A stretch of 64,000 nt of DNA. It comes from Methylophilaceae bacterium. Lineage in GTDB: Bacteria > Pseudomonadota > Gammaproteobacteria > Burkholderiales > Methylophilaceae. Under the pieces are notes generated by a model. That model was not told the DNA's origin. It ran no database searches and saw only the letters and a list, made by a program, of their open reading frames with translations. Below are positions 8,241 to 16,929 of this stretch, one piece after another (the stretch's first letter is position 1; each line of letters opens with the position of its first letter). The stretch spans positions 62,001 through 126,000 of the forward strand of contig JAIYBT010000005.1 in NCBI GenBank assembly GCA_027488395.1, read 5' to 3'. Position numbers and translations under genes: made by a program.

Positions 8241-10124
8241 TTAAGCAGTTTGTTGAAACGCTGCGCAAGGGATCACCATGTGTAGCCATAAGCCTGAGGG
8301 TTGGTTTGCACGAATATGGATTTCACCACCCAGTAGGGAGGTGCGTTTTTGGATATTGATCAAACCACGGCCTTTGGACTGGTCATAGCCAGCGGGTAAG
8401 CCGATGCCATTGTCTGCAATCACAAGCGATAGATGCTGTTGCGTTGCGCGCATCTTGACCACGACTTCGCTTGCCTGCGCATGTCGAATCACGTTCGATA
8501 TGGCTTCGCGGATAATTCGGCCTAAATTGAGTGCTTGCGGCTGGGTGAGGTGTAAGTGATCATCATCAACTTGGTTGTCCCACTGCAATCGTATGTGTAC
8601 ATCACTCAACCGTTTTTCACACTCTACGCGGTAATCCGCCATGGCATAGGTGAGGGGTACGCTTTCAGTGCCTGCACGCGATACTACATCGCGCAAATCT
8701 TGCAATGCGGATCGTGCCAGCTCAGCATTATTCGGATTTTGTGCACGATAGACCAAGGTAAGTAGCTTGGCGCCGAGATCATCATGCAGATCTTGATAAA
8801 TGCGCTCGCGTTCTTCAAGCGTGGCTTGTTCTTTGAGCATGGTTTGCAGTTGCGCAAAGTTTTGATCAAGTTCTCGATGTTTGGAAATCACACGCTGCTC
8901 GAGTTCTCGGTTGAGTTGCTCGTAACTGTTAAGCGCACCGACATAGCGGGAAGTCATCATCAGCCCCACAATTAAAAATAATACCGGTGCTGAGAACTGC
9001 ATTAAATATTCATCACCGCTCACCCATTGGTTAATCATGGGCAGATTGGTGTGGATCAGCCAATCATGAAACGCAAACAACAAAATAACGCTTAAGGTCA
9101 TGAGCAAAATGCGCGCATCTTGATTACGGGCAATAAAGCCCGCCCTTGCCAGTAAGCCTAGCCCGTAGAGCACGAACACCATGGTCATCAGGTGCCAACA
9201 ATCGGTCATGAAGGTGAAGTAAGCATCGGGGACTGCGAGTAAGGTGATTGGCGACAGCAGCAGCATGCCCCACAATAGTCGCTTAAAGCGTTGAATGCGA
9301 ATGCCGACAAAGTCGAGCAAAGATATCAGCCACAAGCTGGCGATTGCTTGAAAGCTGGCGTTTACAAATATTTCCCACAGCGGTGTCTTTAGCGGGGCAT
9401 GGATGATATAAAAATTGAGCGATTGAATTGCCCAAACAAACGCAGCCAAGCCAAACAAGCCATAGGCAGTATCCTGTTTTCGGCGCCACCAAAGGCTTAG
9501 CATGAGTAAGCCGATGCCGATGATCAAGAGGCTGGCAGTCTGGTTCAAGGTGATGCGCACAAACACGGCTTCATCAAAACGAGGTTGTAACTGTTGCAAC
9601 ACATCGATTTGCGGCGGTGACAGCATGGCTTGTGAGTGCGGTGGCGCAATCACCCGCACCCATAGCGTGTTGTTGGTTTTTTTGAGCAGGCTAGGCGGGA
9701 TCGCAAATAATAGTGGGCGGTTCCAGTGTCTTGCCACCGGCTCAATAAACGAACCACCAGAACCAATGGCTTGGCCATTTAAATACGCTTCTGCGTTGAG
9801 ACTCAGCCGTGAAAGGTATACCCCGTAGACGGCTTTCGGCTGTAAGGCAGGATAATCAAATTGCAGGCGATACCAGCCGATACCGTCTGCACGTGGGTGG
9901 TTGATTTTCCAAATGTCGGGCAGTTGAATCGGTTGCCAATCTGCTTGTGCTGTCGGTGGGCTGGCCGCTGTTGATGCCACAAACTGCCCTTGGGGGAGCG
10001 TTATCGTGGACGGGGATACACTGGCTGGAGCCGCCCACACATGGATGGCGACGACATTCAGCATTAGCCATACGGCAATTTGCCAAACGATGTGATTGCT
10101 GCTGTGAATATGCTTCAAAGACAT
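8241..10124 (-). CDS. 7TM sensor histidine kinase (NarX/UhpB-like, HisKA_3)
   Basis: This 627-residue protein has a signal sequence (residues 1-31). A periplasmic jelly-roll, sugar-binding-like domain follows (WYRLQFDYP, LSLNAEAYLNGQAIGSGGSF; about 35-185). Seven or so membrane helices (about 190-400) are typical of 7TM-DISM receptors. A coiled coil leads into the dimerisation/phosphoacceptor helix ERERIYQDLHDDLGAKLLTL, with the phospho-His near residue 447. The C-terminal ATPase has REAISNVIRHAQA (N box), DNGIGLP and GRGLINIQKR. Its ATG overlaps the stop codon of the preceding barrel gene (TAATG), so the two are translationally coupled. The obvious partner is the response regulator at 11454. 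The ligand is unknown; the periplasmic fold suggests a carbohydrate or cell-surface signal. Confidence 0.9.
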   Translation of the reverse strand: MSLKHIHSSNHIVWQIAVWLMLNVVAIHVWAAPASVSPSTITLPQGQFVASTAASPPTAQADWQPIQLPDIWKINHPRADGIGWYRLQFDYPALQPKAVYGVYLSRLSLNAEAYLNGQAIGSGGSFIEPVARHWNRPLLFAIPPSLLKKTNNTLWVRVIAPPHSQAMLSPPQIDVLQQLQPRFDEAVFVRITLNQTASLLIIGIGLLMLSLWWRRKQDTAYGLFGLAAFVWAIQSLNFYIIHAPLKTPLWEIFVNASFQAIASLWLISLLDFVGIRIQRFKRLLWGMLLLSPITLLAVPDAYFTFMTDCWHLMTMVFVLYGLGLLARAGFIARNQDARILLMTLSVILLFAFHDWLIHTNLPMINQWVSGDEYLMQFSAPVLFLIVGLMMTSRYVGALNSYEQLNRELEQRVISKHRELDQNFAQLQTMLKEQATLEERERIYQDLHDDLGAKLLTLVYRAQNPNNAELARSALQDLRDVVSRAGTESVPLTYAMADYRVECEKRLSDVHIRLQWDNQVDDDHLHLTQPQALNLGRIIREAISNVIRHAQASEVVVKMRATQQHLSLVIADNGIGLPAGYDQSKGRGLINIQKRTSLLGGEIHIRANQPSGLWLHMVIPCAAFQQTA

Positions 10125-11353
10125 TACCTAAATAAGGTGGTGACTTGCACATACAAATCCCGCACATCGACAAAATTGCGGCCTGCTGTGGTGTCTTGCA
10201 TTTCAATTTTAACAATGATGGGGAGCGGCAATCTGCCTTGTTGCCATGCCTGAATGCCACTCCAAGTAGCGCTGAGGCGGTATTGATCGGCGCGGGTGTA
10301 AGTGTCGCGTTCGATCGGGGCGGTATCGCTGCCTAGGCTTGAGCGATAACGGTCCGATTGTTTTTCGTAGCGGTGATAAGTGGCGGCCAAACGCCAATTT
10401 TGTTGACGAAATCCAAGCTCGATATCGGCTTCATAAAAATCGCCCAAGTCACGACTAAGACGTTGTTTGCTACTGGCGAGCGCTAACGGTTGCCCCGCCT
10501 CAGGAATACGCATGGTGGCGCGATCAGCGGTTTGCCAGTTGTAATCGGCCAGTAAGCGCAGATCAAACGCATGTCCTAGATCAAGAAAATATTCTAAGCG
10601 CGACCGAATATCGGTGCTGCCATCCCCTGCAGGCATATCTAACAAATTGTCAGGATCATCTTTTTTTGCAATCCCAGGCCGCACGCCTAGCCCAATAATT
10701 AAACTCTCTTGTGGTGTGCGGATCGCGCGCCACAATACGCCTAGCGTCGGGTCACTTAGGCCTTCGCTACGCTGGTGTTTGATCGGTTTGTAGCCATAGC
10801 CAAACGCGGGGTTACTCAAGATTTGTTGAATCCCGGCACTGGTCAGCGGAGGGATGCCCGTACCCGCGGGTGCAAACGGAAAATTGCCCGCAGAAACGGC
10901 TTGGCTAGGATTAAATGCAGGATTAAACCCAACATTGCCGTCAGAGACATTCAAGGTGGCTTGGGTTTCCGTCACCACGTACGGAATAATCATGCCAAAG
11001 GTCAAGTTGGCGTGGATGCCGTAGCCTAGGGTTAAGGTGCTGATATGGTTGGTGGTTTCGGTGTGAAAGCGGGAAGTACCCAAGGTGGCATTGCTGCCGA
11101 GTAAAGCCAGGCTAGAAAACACCTGGCGATTTAAATCAATGCCATCAAACGCATTGCCCAAACCCACGCGCTGACCTTGATTGTCATAACGCGCATCATA
11201 ATGATTGGTGCGTTGTTCAAAGCGAACTCCCCAGCCACTTTCGGGTGCCATGGTATCGAGCCCAAACAGACTGGAAAGCGGGATGGTGTCAGCGGCCAGT
11301 GTTGAAAAGCTTAGCCCAAGGCCTGCACATGCTGCCAAAACCCCCCATGCCAA
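10124..11353 (-). CDS. Predicted outer-membrane beta-barrel protein
   Basis: After a hydrophobic leader (WGVLAACAGLGLSFSTLA, cleavage before ADTIPLSS) the protein consists of alternating amphipathic strands with aromatic girdles (RLEYFLDLGHAFDLRLLADY, WRLAATYHRYEKQ). This pattern fits transporter-type barrels of the phenol/MetA-degradation porin superfamily. The start is uncertain. The TTG at 11353 has GAGG 7 nt upstream and gives 409 residues, but its signal peptide lacks a basic n-region. A GTG about 24 codons upstream, or an ATG at 11560, would place the palindrome at 11373-11391 inside the coding region. The gene is fused by a TAATG overlap to the sensor kinase, so it may be an accessory sensing or transport component of the same pathway. 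Confidence 0.65.
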   Translation of the reverse strand: MAWGVLAACAGLGLSFSTLAADTIPLSSLFGLDTMAPESGWGVRFEQRTNHYDARYDNQGQRVGLGNAFDGIDLNRQVFSSLALLGSNATLGTSRFHTETTNHISTLTLGYGIHANLTFGMIIPYVVTETQATLNVSDGNVGFNPAFNPSQAVSAGNFPFAPAGTGIPPLTSAGIQQILSNPAFGYGYKPIKHQRSEGLSDPTLGVLWRAIRTPQESLIIGLGVRPGIAKKDDPDNLLDMPAGDGSTDIRSRLEYFLDLGHAFDLRLLADYNWQTADRATMRIPEAGQPLALASSKQRLSRDLGDFYEADIELGFRQQNWRLAATYHRYEKQSDRYRSSLGSDTAPIERDTYTRADQYRLSATWSGIQAWQQGRLPLPIIVKIEMQDTTAGRNFVDVRDLYVQVTTLFR

Positions 11354-11372
11354 TAGATGGCCTCGAGGCGCT

Positions 11373-11419
11373 CCCCCCCTGTTTGCGGGGGAGGTAATCG
11401 TTTTAAATTCGTATATAGT
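11373..11419 (+). promoter_or_regulatory. Palindromic activator-type promoter, copy 3 (upstream of the response regulator)
   Basis: CCCCCCCTGTTTGCGGGGG (11373-11391) is followed after 22 nt by TATAGT (11414-11419), the best -10 of the four copies. The predicted leader to the ATG at 11454 is about 28 nt. Read on the other strand, the same palindrome lies 20 bp before the TTG start of the barrel gene and could act there as a repressor site or leader hairpin. Autoregulation is inferred. Confidence 0.7.
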
Positions 11420-11453
11420 CACTTTATTATTACTTGCCTGTGATGCAAAACGT

Positions 11454-12086
11454 ATGAATACTGCTTTTATTCTTGAAGATACCCCAGAATCACAACTGTG
11501 GTTATCAGAAGTATTACACAGTAGTTTTCCTGGAATTACCATTTTTTCTGCCAACACCATTGCAGGGGGATTAGCACAGCTTGCTCACAGTGCAGCGGTT
11601 GACATTGCACTGATTGATCTTAACTTACCAGACGGCAGTGGGATTACCCTGATTGAGTGGTTTAATCGCCACTCACCGCACACCATCTGCGTGGTGGCCA
11701 GCATTTACGATGATGATCACCATATTTTTCCAGCGCTACGTGCCGGTGCGCACGGTTATTTACTTAAAGACCAACCGCAAGCAAGTATTGTACAAGCGCT
11801 CAATGGCATTATTACCGGCCAGCCGCCGTTATCACCCGCCATCGCCCGCAAGTTGCTCAATCATTTCCATGTGCCATATAGTGTGCCTAAACAAGCGCTA
11901 CTGACTGAGCGTGAAAAGGAAGTGTTATCCATCATCGCCAAGGGCATGACCATGGCCGAAACTGCCAATATGTTAGGCTTAAAACGCAATACCATTGCCA
12001 GTTATGTTAAAGAAATTTATCGCAAACTGAATGTCTCGTCGCGGGCAGAAGCCGCCATCAGTGCCCAAAAAATGGGCTTAATCTAG
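11454..12086 (+). CDS. NarL/FixJ-type response regulator (REC plus LuxR HTH)
   Basis: This is a 210-residue regulator of standard family length. The receiver domain (1-120) has acidic residues E8/D9, the phosphoacceptor Asp55 in IALIDLNLPDGSG, and the conserved Lys105 in GYLLKD. The LuxR-type HTH (about 147-207) has LLTEREKEVLSIIAKGMT and LKRNTIASYVKEIYRKLNV. The ATG at 11454 is chosen because it begins the receiver domain exactly; the frame extends upstream but would run through the palindrome and antisense to the barrel gene. It is divergent from the barrel/sensor kinase operon, its likely partner, and is preceded by palindrome copy 3. I infer that it is the activator binding all four palindromes. 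Confidence 0.9.
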   Translation: MNTAFILEDTPESQLWLSEVLHSSFPGITIFSANTIAGGLAQLAHSAAVDIALIDLNLPDGSGITLIEWFNRHSPHTICVVASIYDDDHHIFPALRAGAHGYLLKDQPQASIVQALNGIITGQPPLSPAIARKLLNHFHVPYSVPKQALLTEREKEVLSIIAKGMTMAETANMLGLKRNTIASYVKEIYRKLNVSSRAEAAISAQKMGLI

Positions 12087-12144
12087 ATTCATCCCATTTC
12101 ATCGCGCGCCCACAGCCACCTCGAACATCAAGCGAGCGAGTCAT

Positions 12145-12190
12145 CCCCCCTGTTTGCGGGGTGTCTAATTGTGGCTAATCAGGGTAAATT
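12145..12190 (+). promoter_or_regulatory. Palindromic activator-type promoter, copy 4 (upstream of the PEP-CTERM beta-helix gene)
   Basis: CCCCCCTGTTTGCGGGGT (12145-12162) is followed after 22 nt by TAAATT (12185-12190). The right arm is one G shorter than in copy 3, but the distance from the TGTT core to the -10 hexamer is the same. The predicted leader to the ATG at 12238 is about 41 nt. Confidence 0.65.
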
Positions 12191-12237
12191 GCTGTTCAAT
12201 TCCAAGCATTTTGTATCGTGATTGAAAGGCAGTCGTT

Positions 12238-15200
12238 ATGTTGAATTTACCTACCCTTCCTGTCTCTTGTGCATTGCATCCGCTCAAAGTCGCGCTATTG
12301 GCCGCCTTTACCCTAGCGCAACCCGTGTATGGCGCCACTTGGACCTGGTCTGGCAACACGAATGCCAACTGGTCTAACCCGGGGAATTGGCTTGAGGATA
12401 GTCCACCTGTCAGCGCCAGTGATACTGAACTGATGTTTGATGCCGCTGGCGCACCTTCCAGCGTAAACGATGTTGTGGGTGATTTTACGCTGCATGGACT
12501 CACCTTGGGGCCCACTGCCGCCTCGCCGCGCCTCAGTGGAAACGCCATTCGTTTTCAGGGCGCGGGGACTTACTTAACCATGCTCACCAGTAGTGGGCAT
12601 GCTGTGGTCAGTAACGCATTGATTGTGGATGACGACTTGCAAATTGCAGGCGGTTCCTCCCTTACCAGTCAGCTCTTTTTACAAGGTGCCATCAGTGGTA
12701 ATGGCGGGCTTCAACTCATCAGTGGGACCACAGTGATCAGTGGTAATAATCGCTTTAGTGGCGCTACCCGCGTGGCGGCTGGCGCAACACTGGGCATCGC
12801 GGGCGGCGCGCTGGCTGGCTCAAGCAGTCTTCAAGTGGCACATGGCGGCGAACTGCAAATCATACATAGTAATGTTTCAACCACACTTAATAATCCGATT
12901 GCGTTGGGTGGTGTGTTGAGTAGCAGTGCTGGGTTTGTGCGCACGCCACTTGGGCAGTTTGCTGGTGGTAATGTGAACGGTCCGATTACGCTCATCGATC
13001 ATGCCGACATCACTGCCTTGAGCGGGACGGCAAGCCGACCTGTACGTTTTAATGTGAATGGTGCCGTAGACCGTGCTGGCCATGCCCTGAACTTAGTGAC
13101 AGATGGCGCGAATAACCAGCTCAATATCAACGCAATCAATGGCGCCGGCAATCTGACGGTGCGCCCAGACGGCGGCAGCATCAGTGTGGGCGCGGTGACG
13201 GGTGCAGGAACGCTGACTGCAACGGGATTGGGCGGCGCTGCAACCATTGCAAGCCTTACAGGGGATGGTGGCATCTTGGTCGATTTTGCCACCAACAGTG
13301 GCGGACAGTTGACCATCACGGGTGCACTCAGTGGCCAACGTGACATTGATGTTCGGGGCGGCACGTTAAACCTTGGCACCGTGGTGCCATTAAATGTGAT
13401 GGGTCAGATCAAACTGAGTGGTCAAGGCACCTTGAGTGTCGGGCGCGAGAGTTATCTGGGCAATGCCAGTCCAGTGCTGCAATTTGACAACGGTGGTGAA
13501 TTGATACTTCGGGACGGCCTAGGCCTCACCCGCGACATGGTGACCATGGGTGGTCGTGGTCGTGTCCTGTTTGGGGGTAGTAACAATTTGGTCAGTGGCA
13601 ATATCAGCGGCACAGGTGGGCTGTTTGTAGGCAGTGCCAGTGGTAGCCCAACCATTACCTTGTCTGGCAATAATCGCTTTACCGGCGGTCTAGCAATTGC
13701 GAATCCTGGTACTGTCAATAGCGCTGGTATTCCGGATACAACTACCGTCCGATTTAGCCAAGACAGCAACCTTGGCGATGCTGCTGGCGCGATTTTGCTT
13801 GGCGGTACGCTGGTGTTGCCAGATGCTTACACCTTGGGTCGGCAGTTAACCGTAAGTGGTACAGCGGCCACCCTCAATGCCGCAGGTGATCATACGCTCA
13901 ATGGCACCCTCTCTGGGGATGGTCGCTTGAATTTGACGGGGGCTGCCCGCTACTTTTTAACCGGCAACGCCACCCATACTGGTGGTGTGGCGCTGGCAGG
14001 TCAGTCCAGTGGTCAGGCGGCGGTAGTGGTGATTGATAGCGATGCGCGATTGGGCGGGTCAAATGGGGTATTCAATATTGGCCGTGTTGACCCGCGTAAT
14101 GCATTAGCAGTGCAGGCGGGGACCTTGGTGGCTGCAGCGAATCTAGATATTGCTGCCACACGCAGTACCAGTTTTCGCAATATGACGGTCGATACCAATG
14201 GGTTTAATGTGGTGTTTAATCAAGCCATCAGTGGCTTAGGCATGACCAAAACGGGCTTGGGGACTTGGACATTAAACACAGCCAATAGCAACAACAGTAA
14301 CGACAATCGAGTGCAGGTGCTACAAGGCACATTGGCGTTGGGTACGGATGAGGCGCTCGCCACCCGCGCCAATGTAAGCTTGGCGTCAGATGCTAGACTA
14401 TCACTCGGCGGCCATGTGCTTGGTCCTAAATCGCTAGACACGCAGGTTGGCAGCACGGTTGATTTGGGTCAAGGTGGCCGATTAGCGCCACTGTTTGGCG
14501 AGCTGAATGGCACACTTACTGGCCTTGGGCGTTTGGTGGTCGGCCGCGCTGGCTTTGTGCCTGCCAGCGTGACGCTCAATGGCGCCAACAATTTTATAGG
14601 CGGCGTGCAGGTCACCCATGGTAGTCGCTTAAGCTTAGGGCATGTGGATGCACTCGGTGCTTCTGGCAACCAGATCAGCCTCGATAACGGCACGCTGGTG
14701 GCGCTGGCAAGCCTGTCGGCGCCGCTGGTGATTAACGATGCTACCCCATTAGATATTGGGGTGGGTGGCGCTGGCTTTGCTGCGCGCGGGCAGTCCATTC
14801 TGCTTGAGCGAACATTGACTGGACCGCTTAGGCTGAATATTCAGGAGGGCAGCTTACCGGGCACGACGGAAAAGTATGACGTTAGGTTAGTGAGTCGTCA
14901 AAATCAGTTTGTCGGGGATGTCATCTTGGGCGATCCACAAGGCTTTGGCGCAGCGGTGGTGGGCATCACTGCCGATGGGTCGCTAGGCGCAACAACCAAT
15001 CGACTGATATTAGGCAAGCGTGTGTTCGATGGTGAGAGTACCCGCAGTGCCATCGGCGGTTTACGTGCTTGGGATGGATTGACGCTGGCCGCCAGCCGTA
15101 TTGTATTGCTCGATGGGCAAGAGGGCGACACCGCAGGGTTTATTGATACCAACGGCCATACCGTGGTGGTGGCGGGCAGTATCGGTGAATTAAACACACA

Positions 15201-15783
15201 ACTTGGCTTGCTTAAAACTGGGGCGGGTACCTTGGTGTTGAACGGCAATCAATCGTATACAGGGCTCACCACGGTGGACAGTGGTGCGCTGGGCGGCCAT
15301 GGCGAGGTTGAACAACTTGTGGTGAACAACGCCACGTTAACGCCAGGTGAAAGTGCTGGCTTGTTTCGTGTGCGTCAGGATGTGCGCATGCAAGCAGGCG
15401 TGCTCGACATGGAACTAGGGGGGCTGGTACGAGGTGTTGAATATGACGCGATTGATGTCGGCGGCTTGTTGGATATTGGTGTGGATACCTTGTTGCATGT
15501 GCGCTTTATTGACGGCTTTCAAGCGCAAGCGGGCGATCAATTTGCGCTGGTCGATGCAGACACCGATGTCTTAGGGAGTTTTGCGAATGTGGCCAATGGC
15601 GATCGTTTGTCCGTGCTTGGTGGCGGCAGTTTTAGGGTGCGTTACGGCATTGGTCTAGGTGTATCGTTGAGTGACTTTCAATCAGCGGTGCCAGTGCCTG
15701 AACCTACCAACAGCGCTTTAATGCTAATTGGGTTATTGGGTATCGTCGGTGCAGTACGGTTTCGCCGCGTCAAACAGCAATAA
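12238..15783 (+). CDS. PEP-CTERM-anchored beta-helix surface protein (autotransporter-repeat type)
   Basis: The 1181-residue protein has a signal peptide (hydrophobic VALLAAFTLAQPVYG, about residues 20-34) followed by the module ATWTWSGNTNANWSNPGNW. It continues with many autotransporter-associated strand repeats (GGLQLISGTTVISGNNRFSG, GVALAG, TLVLNGNQSYTGLTTVDSGA). Near the C-terminus it ends in VPVPEPTNSALMLIGLLG, then a hydrophobic helix and a basic tail (RFRRVKQQ), the classical PEP-CTERM signal. Proteins with this signal are processed by exosortase in exopolysaccharide-producing Gram-negative bacteria. No exosortase lies in the window. It shares the Trp-rich entry module with the beta-helix gene at the left edge and the same upstream palindrome, so the two are probably co-expressed. 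Confidence 0.9.
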   Translation: MLNLPTLPVSCALHPLKVALLAAFTLAQPVYGATWTWSGNTNANWSNPGNWLEDSPPVSASDTELMFDAAGAPSSVNDVVGDFTLHGLTLGPTAASPRLSGNAIRFQGAGTYLTMLTSSGHAVVSNALIVDDDLQIAGGSSLTSQLFLQGAISGNGGLQLISGTTVISGNNRFSGATRVAAGATLGIAGGALAGSSSLQVAHGGELQIIHSNVSTTLNNPIALGGVLSSSAGFVRTPLGQFAGGNVNGPITLIDHADITALSGTASRPVRFNVNGAVDRAGHALNLVTDGANNQLNINAINGAGNLTVRPDGGSISVGAVTGAGTLTATGLGGAATIASLTGDGGILVDFATNSGGQLTITGALSGQRDIDVRGGTLNLGTVVPLNVMGQIKLSGQGTLSVGRESYLGNASPVLQFDNGGELILRDGLGLTRDMVTMGGRGRVLFGGSNNLVSGNISGTGGLFVGSASGSPTITLSGNNRFTGGLAIANPGTVNSAGIPDTTTVRFSQDSNLGDAAGAILLGGTLVLPDAYTLGRQLTVSGTAATLNAAGDHTLNGTLSGDGRLNLTGAARYFLTGNATHTGGVALAGQSSGQAAVVVIDSDARLGGSNGVFNIGRVDPRNALAVQAGTLVAAANLDIAATRSTSFRNMTVDTNGFNVVFNQAISGLGMTKTGLGTWTLNTANSNNSNDNRVQVLQGTLALGTDEALATRANVSLASDARLSLGGHVLGPKSLDTQVGSTVDLGQGGRLAPLFGELNGTLTGLGRLVVGRAGFVPASVTLNGANNFIGGVQVTHGSRLSLGHVDALGASGNQISLDNGTLVALASLSAPLVINDATPLDIGVGGAGFAARGQSILLERTLTGPLRLNIQEGSLPGTTEKYDVRLVSRQNQFVGDVILGDPQGFGAAVVGITADGSLGATTNRLILGKRVFDGESTRSAIGGLRAWDGLTLAASRIVLLDGQEGDTAGFIDTNGHTVVVAGSIGELNTQLGLLKTGAGTLVLNGNQSYTGLTTVDSGALGGHGEVEQLVVNNATLTPGESAGLFRVRQDVRMQAGVLDMELGGLVRGVEYDAIDVGGLLDIGVDTLLHVRFIDGFQAQAGDQFALVDADTDVLGSFANVANGDRLSVLGGGSFRVRYGIGLGVSLSDFQSAVPVPEPTNSALMLIGLLGIVGAVRFRRVKQQ

Positions 15784-15846
15784 GCTATAAAGCGTTCTGT
15801 TTGTTGTTCGGTATAATCCTTGTATATCGAAGGACGAGGAATATAC

Positions 15847-16863
15847 ATGCATCATCAAACGTTAAAATGGGGCATTTTAGGCGCGGCCCGCGTCAACGAA
15901 CGCTTATTACCGGCGATTATCGAAGCGCATCAGGCGCAGTTGGTGGCGATTGCGAGCCGCCGCGCGGGTGCGGCGCAAGCCACGCTAGACAAATACGCGC
16001 CGGGTCAAACGGGCGTGATGTGTTATGACGATTTAGAGTCGCTCATTAACGATCAAAATATCGATGCCGTGTATTGCCCGATGGCCAATGAAGAACATGC
16101 CGAATGGGCACTGAAAGCAATCCATGCAGGCAAGCATGTGCTCATCGAAAAGCCCATGACCACCAAGCTAGCCGACATTGACGCGATTGAAGCCGCTGCA
16201 AACGCCAAAGGTGTCAAGGTGATGGAAGGTTTTATGTACCGCTTTCATCCGCAGCATGCCAAAGTGGCAGAATTGATTGCTTCTGGCTTGATTGGCGATG
16301 TGTTGTCTTGCCGCGCCAGCTTTTCATTTTTAATGGCGCCTGCACGCATGTATCGCATTACGCGTGACATGGCCAATGGCGGCGGCGCGATGTGGGATAT
16401 TGGGCCTTATGCCATTCACGCCTTGCGCTGGTGTTTTGCTCAAAACGGTGTGCCTGCCGAGCCTCACACGGTATTGGCATATGGTAAGTTAAATCAGCAT
16501 GGCGCGGATGTGGTGGCCAGTGGTGTGCTTGATTTCGGATCAGACGCCCAAGGACGTGCGCGCTATGGTCATTTTGATGTGAGCTTTGAGCGCGGTCGTA
16601 AAGCGGAATACGAAATCATTGGCGATAAAGGTTGGATCAAATGTCACAATATGTGGGCATACCCAGGCGATGTGCCAACCATTAGTTGGGAGGCTGGCGG
16701 CAAGTCAGAAACCCTGTTGTTACCAAAGGCTAATCACTTTAATTTAGAGATCGAGCACTTTAGTGATTGTGTGTTAAATGGCAAAGAACCTTTGCTGACG
16801 TTTGACGATGCGCGCGGTAATTGCCAGGCCATTGAGGCGGTCATTGCAGCGCTCAAAAAATAA
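15847..16863 (+). CDS. Gfo/Idh/MocA-family NAD(P)-dependent oxidoreductase
   Basis: The ATG at 15847 has GAGGA 6 nt upstream and gives 338 residues. The N-terminal Rossmann domain has WGILGAARVNERLLPAI. The family motif EKPMTT lies near residue 100 (LIEKPMTTKLADIDAIE). The C-terminal substrate domain has EGFMYRFHPQH and GGGAMWDIGPYAIHALRW, with the catalytic Asp/His pattern of the family. Members oxidise or reduce sugars, inositols or trans-dihydrodiols; the closest resemblance by eye is to xylose/glucose-fructose type dehydrogenases. The substrate cannot be called. It is convergent with the Fae paralogue and shares a terminator with it. A TATAAT hexamer lies about 35 bp upstream. Confidence 0.88.
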   Translation: MHHQTLKWGILGAARVNERLLPAIIEAHQAQLVAIASRRAGAAQATLDKYAPGQTGVMCYDDLESLINDQNIDAVYCPMANEEHAEWALKAIHAGKHVLIEKPMTTKLADIDAIEAAANAKGVKVMEGFMYRFHPQHAKVAELIASGLIGDVLSCRASFSFLMAPARMYRITRDMANGGGAMWDIGPYAIHALRWCFAQNGVPAEPHTVLAYGKLNQHGADVVASGVLDFGSDAQGRARYGHFDVSFERGRKAEYEIIGDKGWIKCHNMWAYPGDVPTISWEAGGKSETLLLPKANHFNLEIEHFSDCVLNGKEPLLTFDDARGNCQAIEAVIAALKK

Positions 16864-16877
16864 GCCTGTCACATAGT

Positions 16878-16907
16878 AAAAGAGGATGCCGCGGCATCCT
16901 CTTTTTT
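16878..16907. terminator. Bidirectional Rho-independent terminator
   Basis: A perfect stem of about 13 bp (AAAAGAGGATGCC, loop GC, then its complement) is flanked by A and T runs. It lies between the converging oxidoreductase and Fae-like genes. Confidence 0.9.
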
Positions 16908-16929
16908 ATGATGGAGACTTGTATCTGTC

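Noticed and set aside
3510-12162. The four G/C palindromes as Rho-independent terminators or REP elements
   Set aside because: No T run follows, loops are 2-7 nt, copy 3 lies between divergent genes, and all four keep a fixed distance to a -10-like hexamer and point at a start codon.
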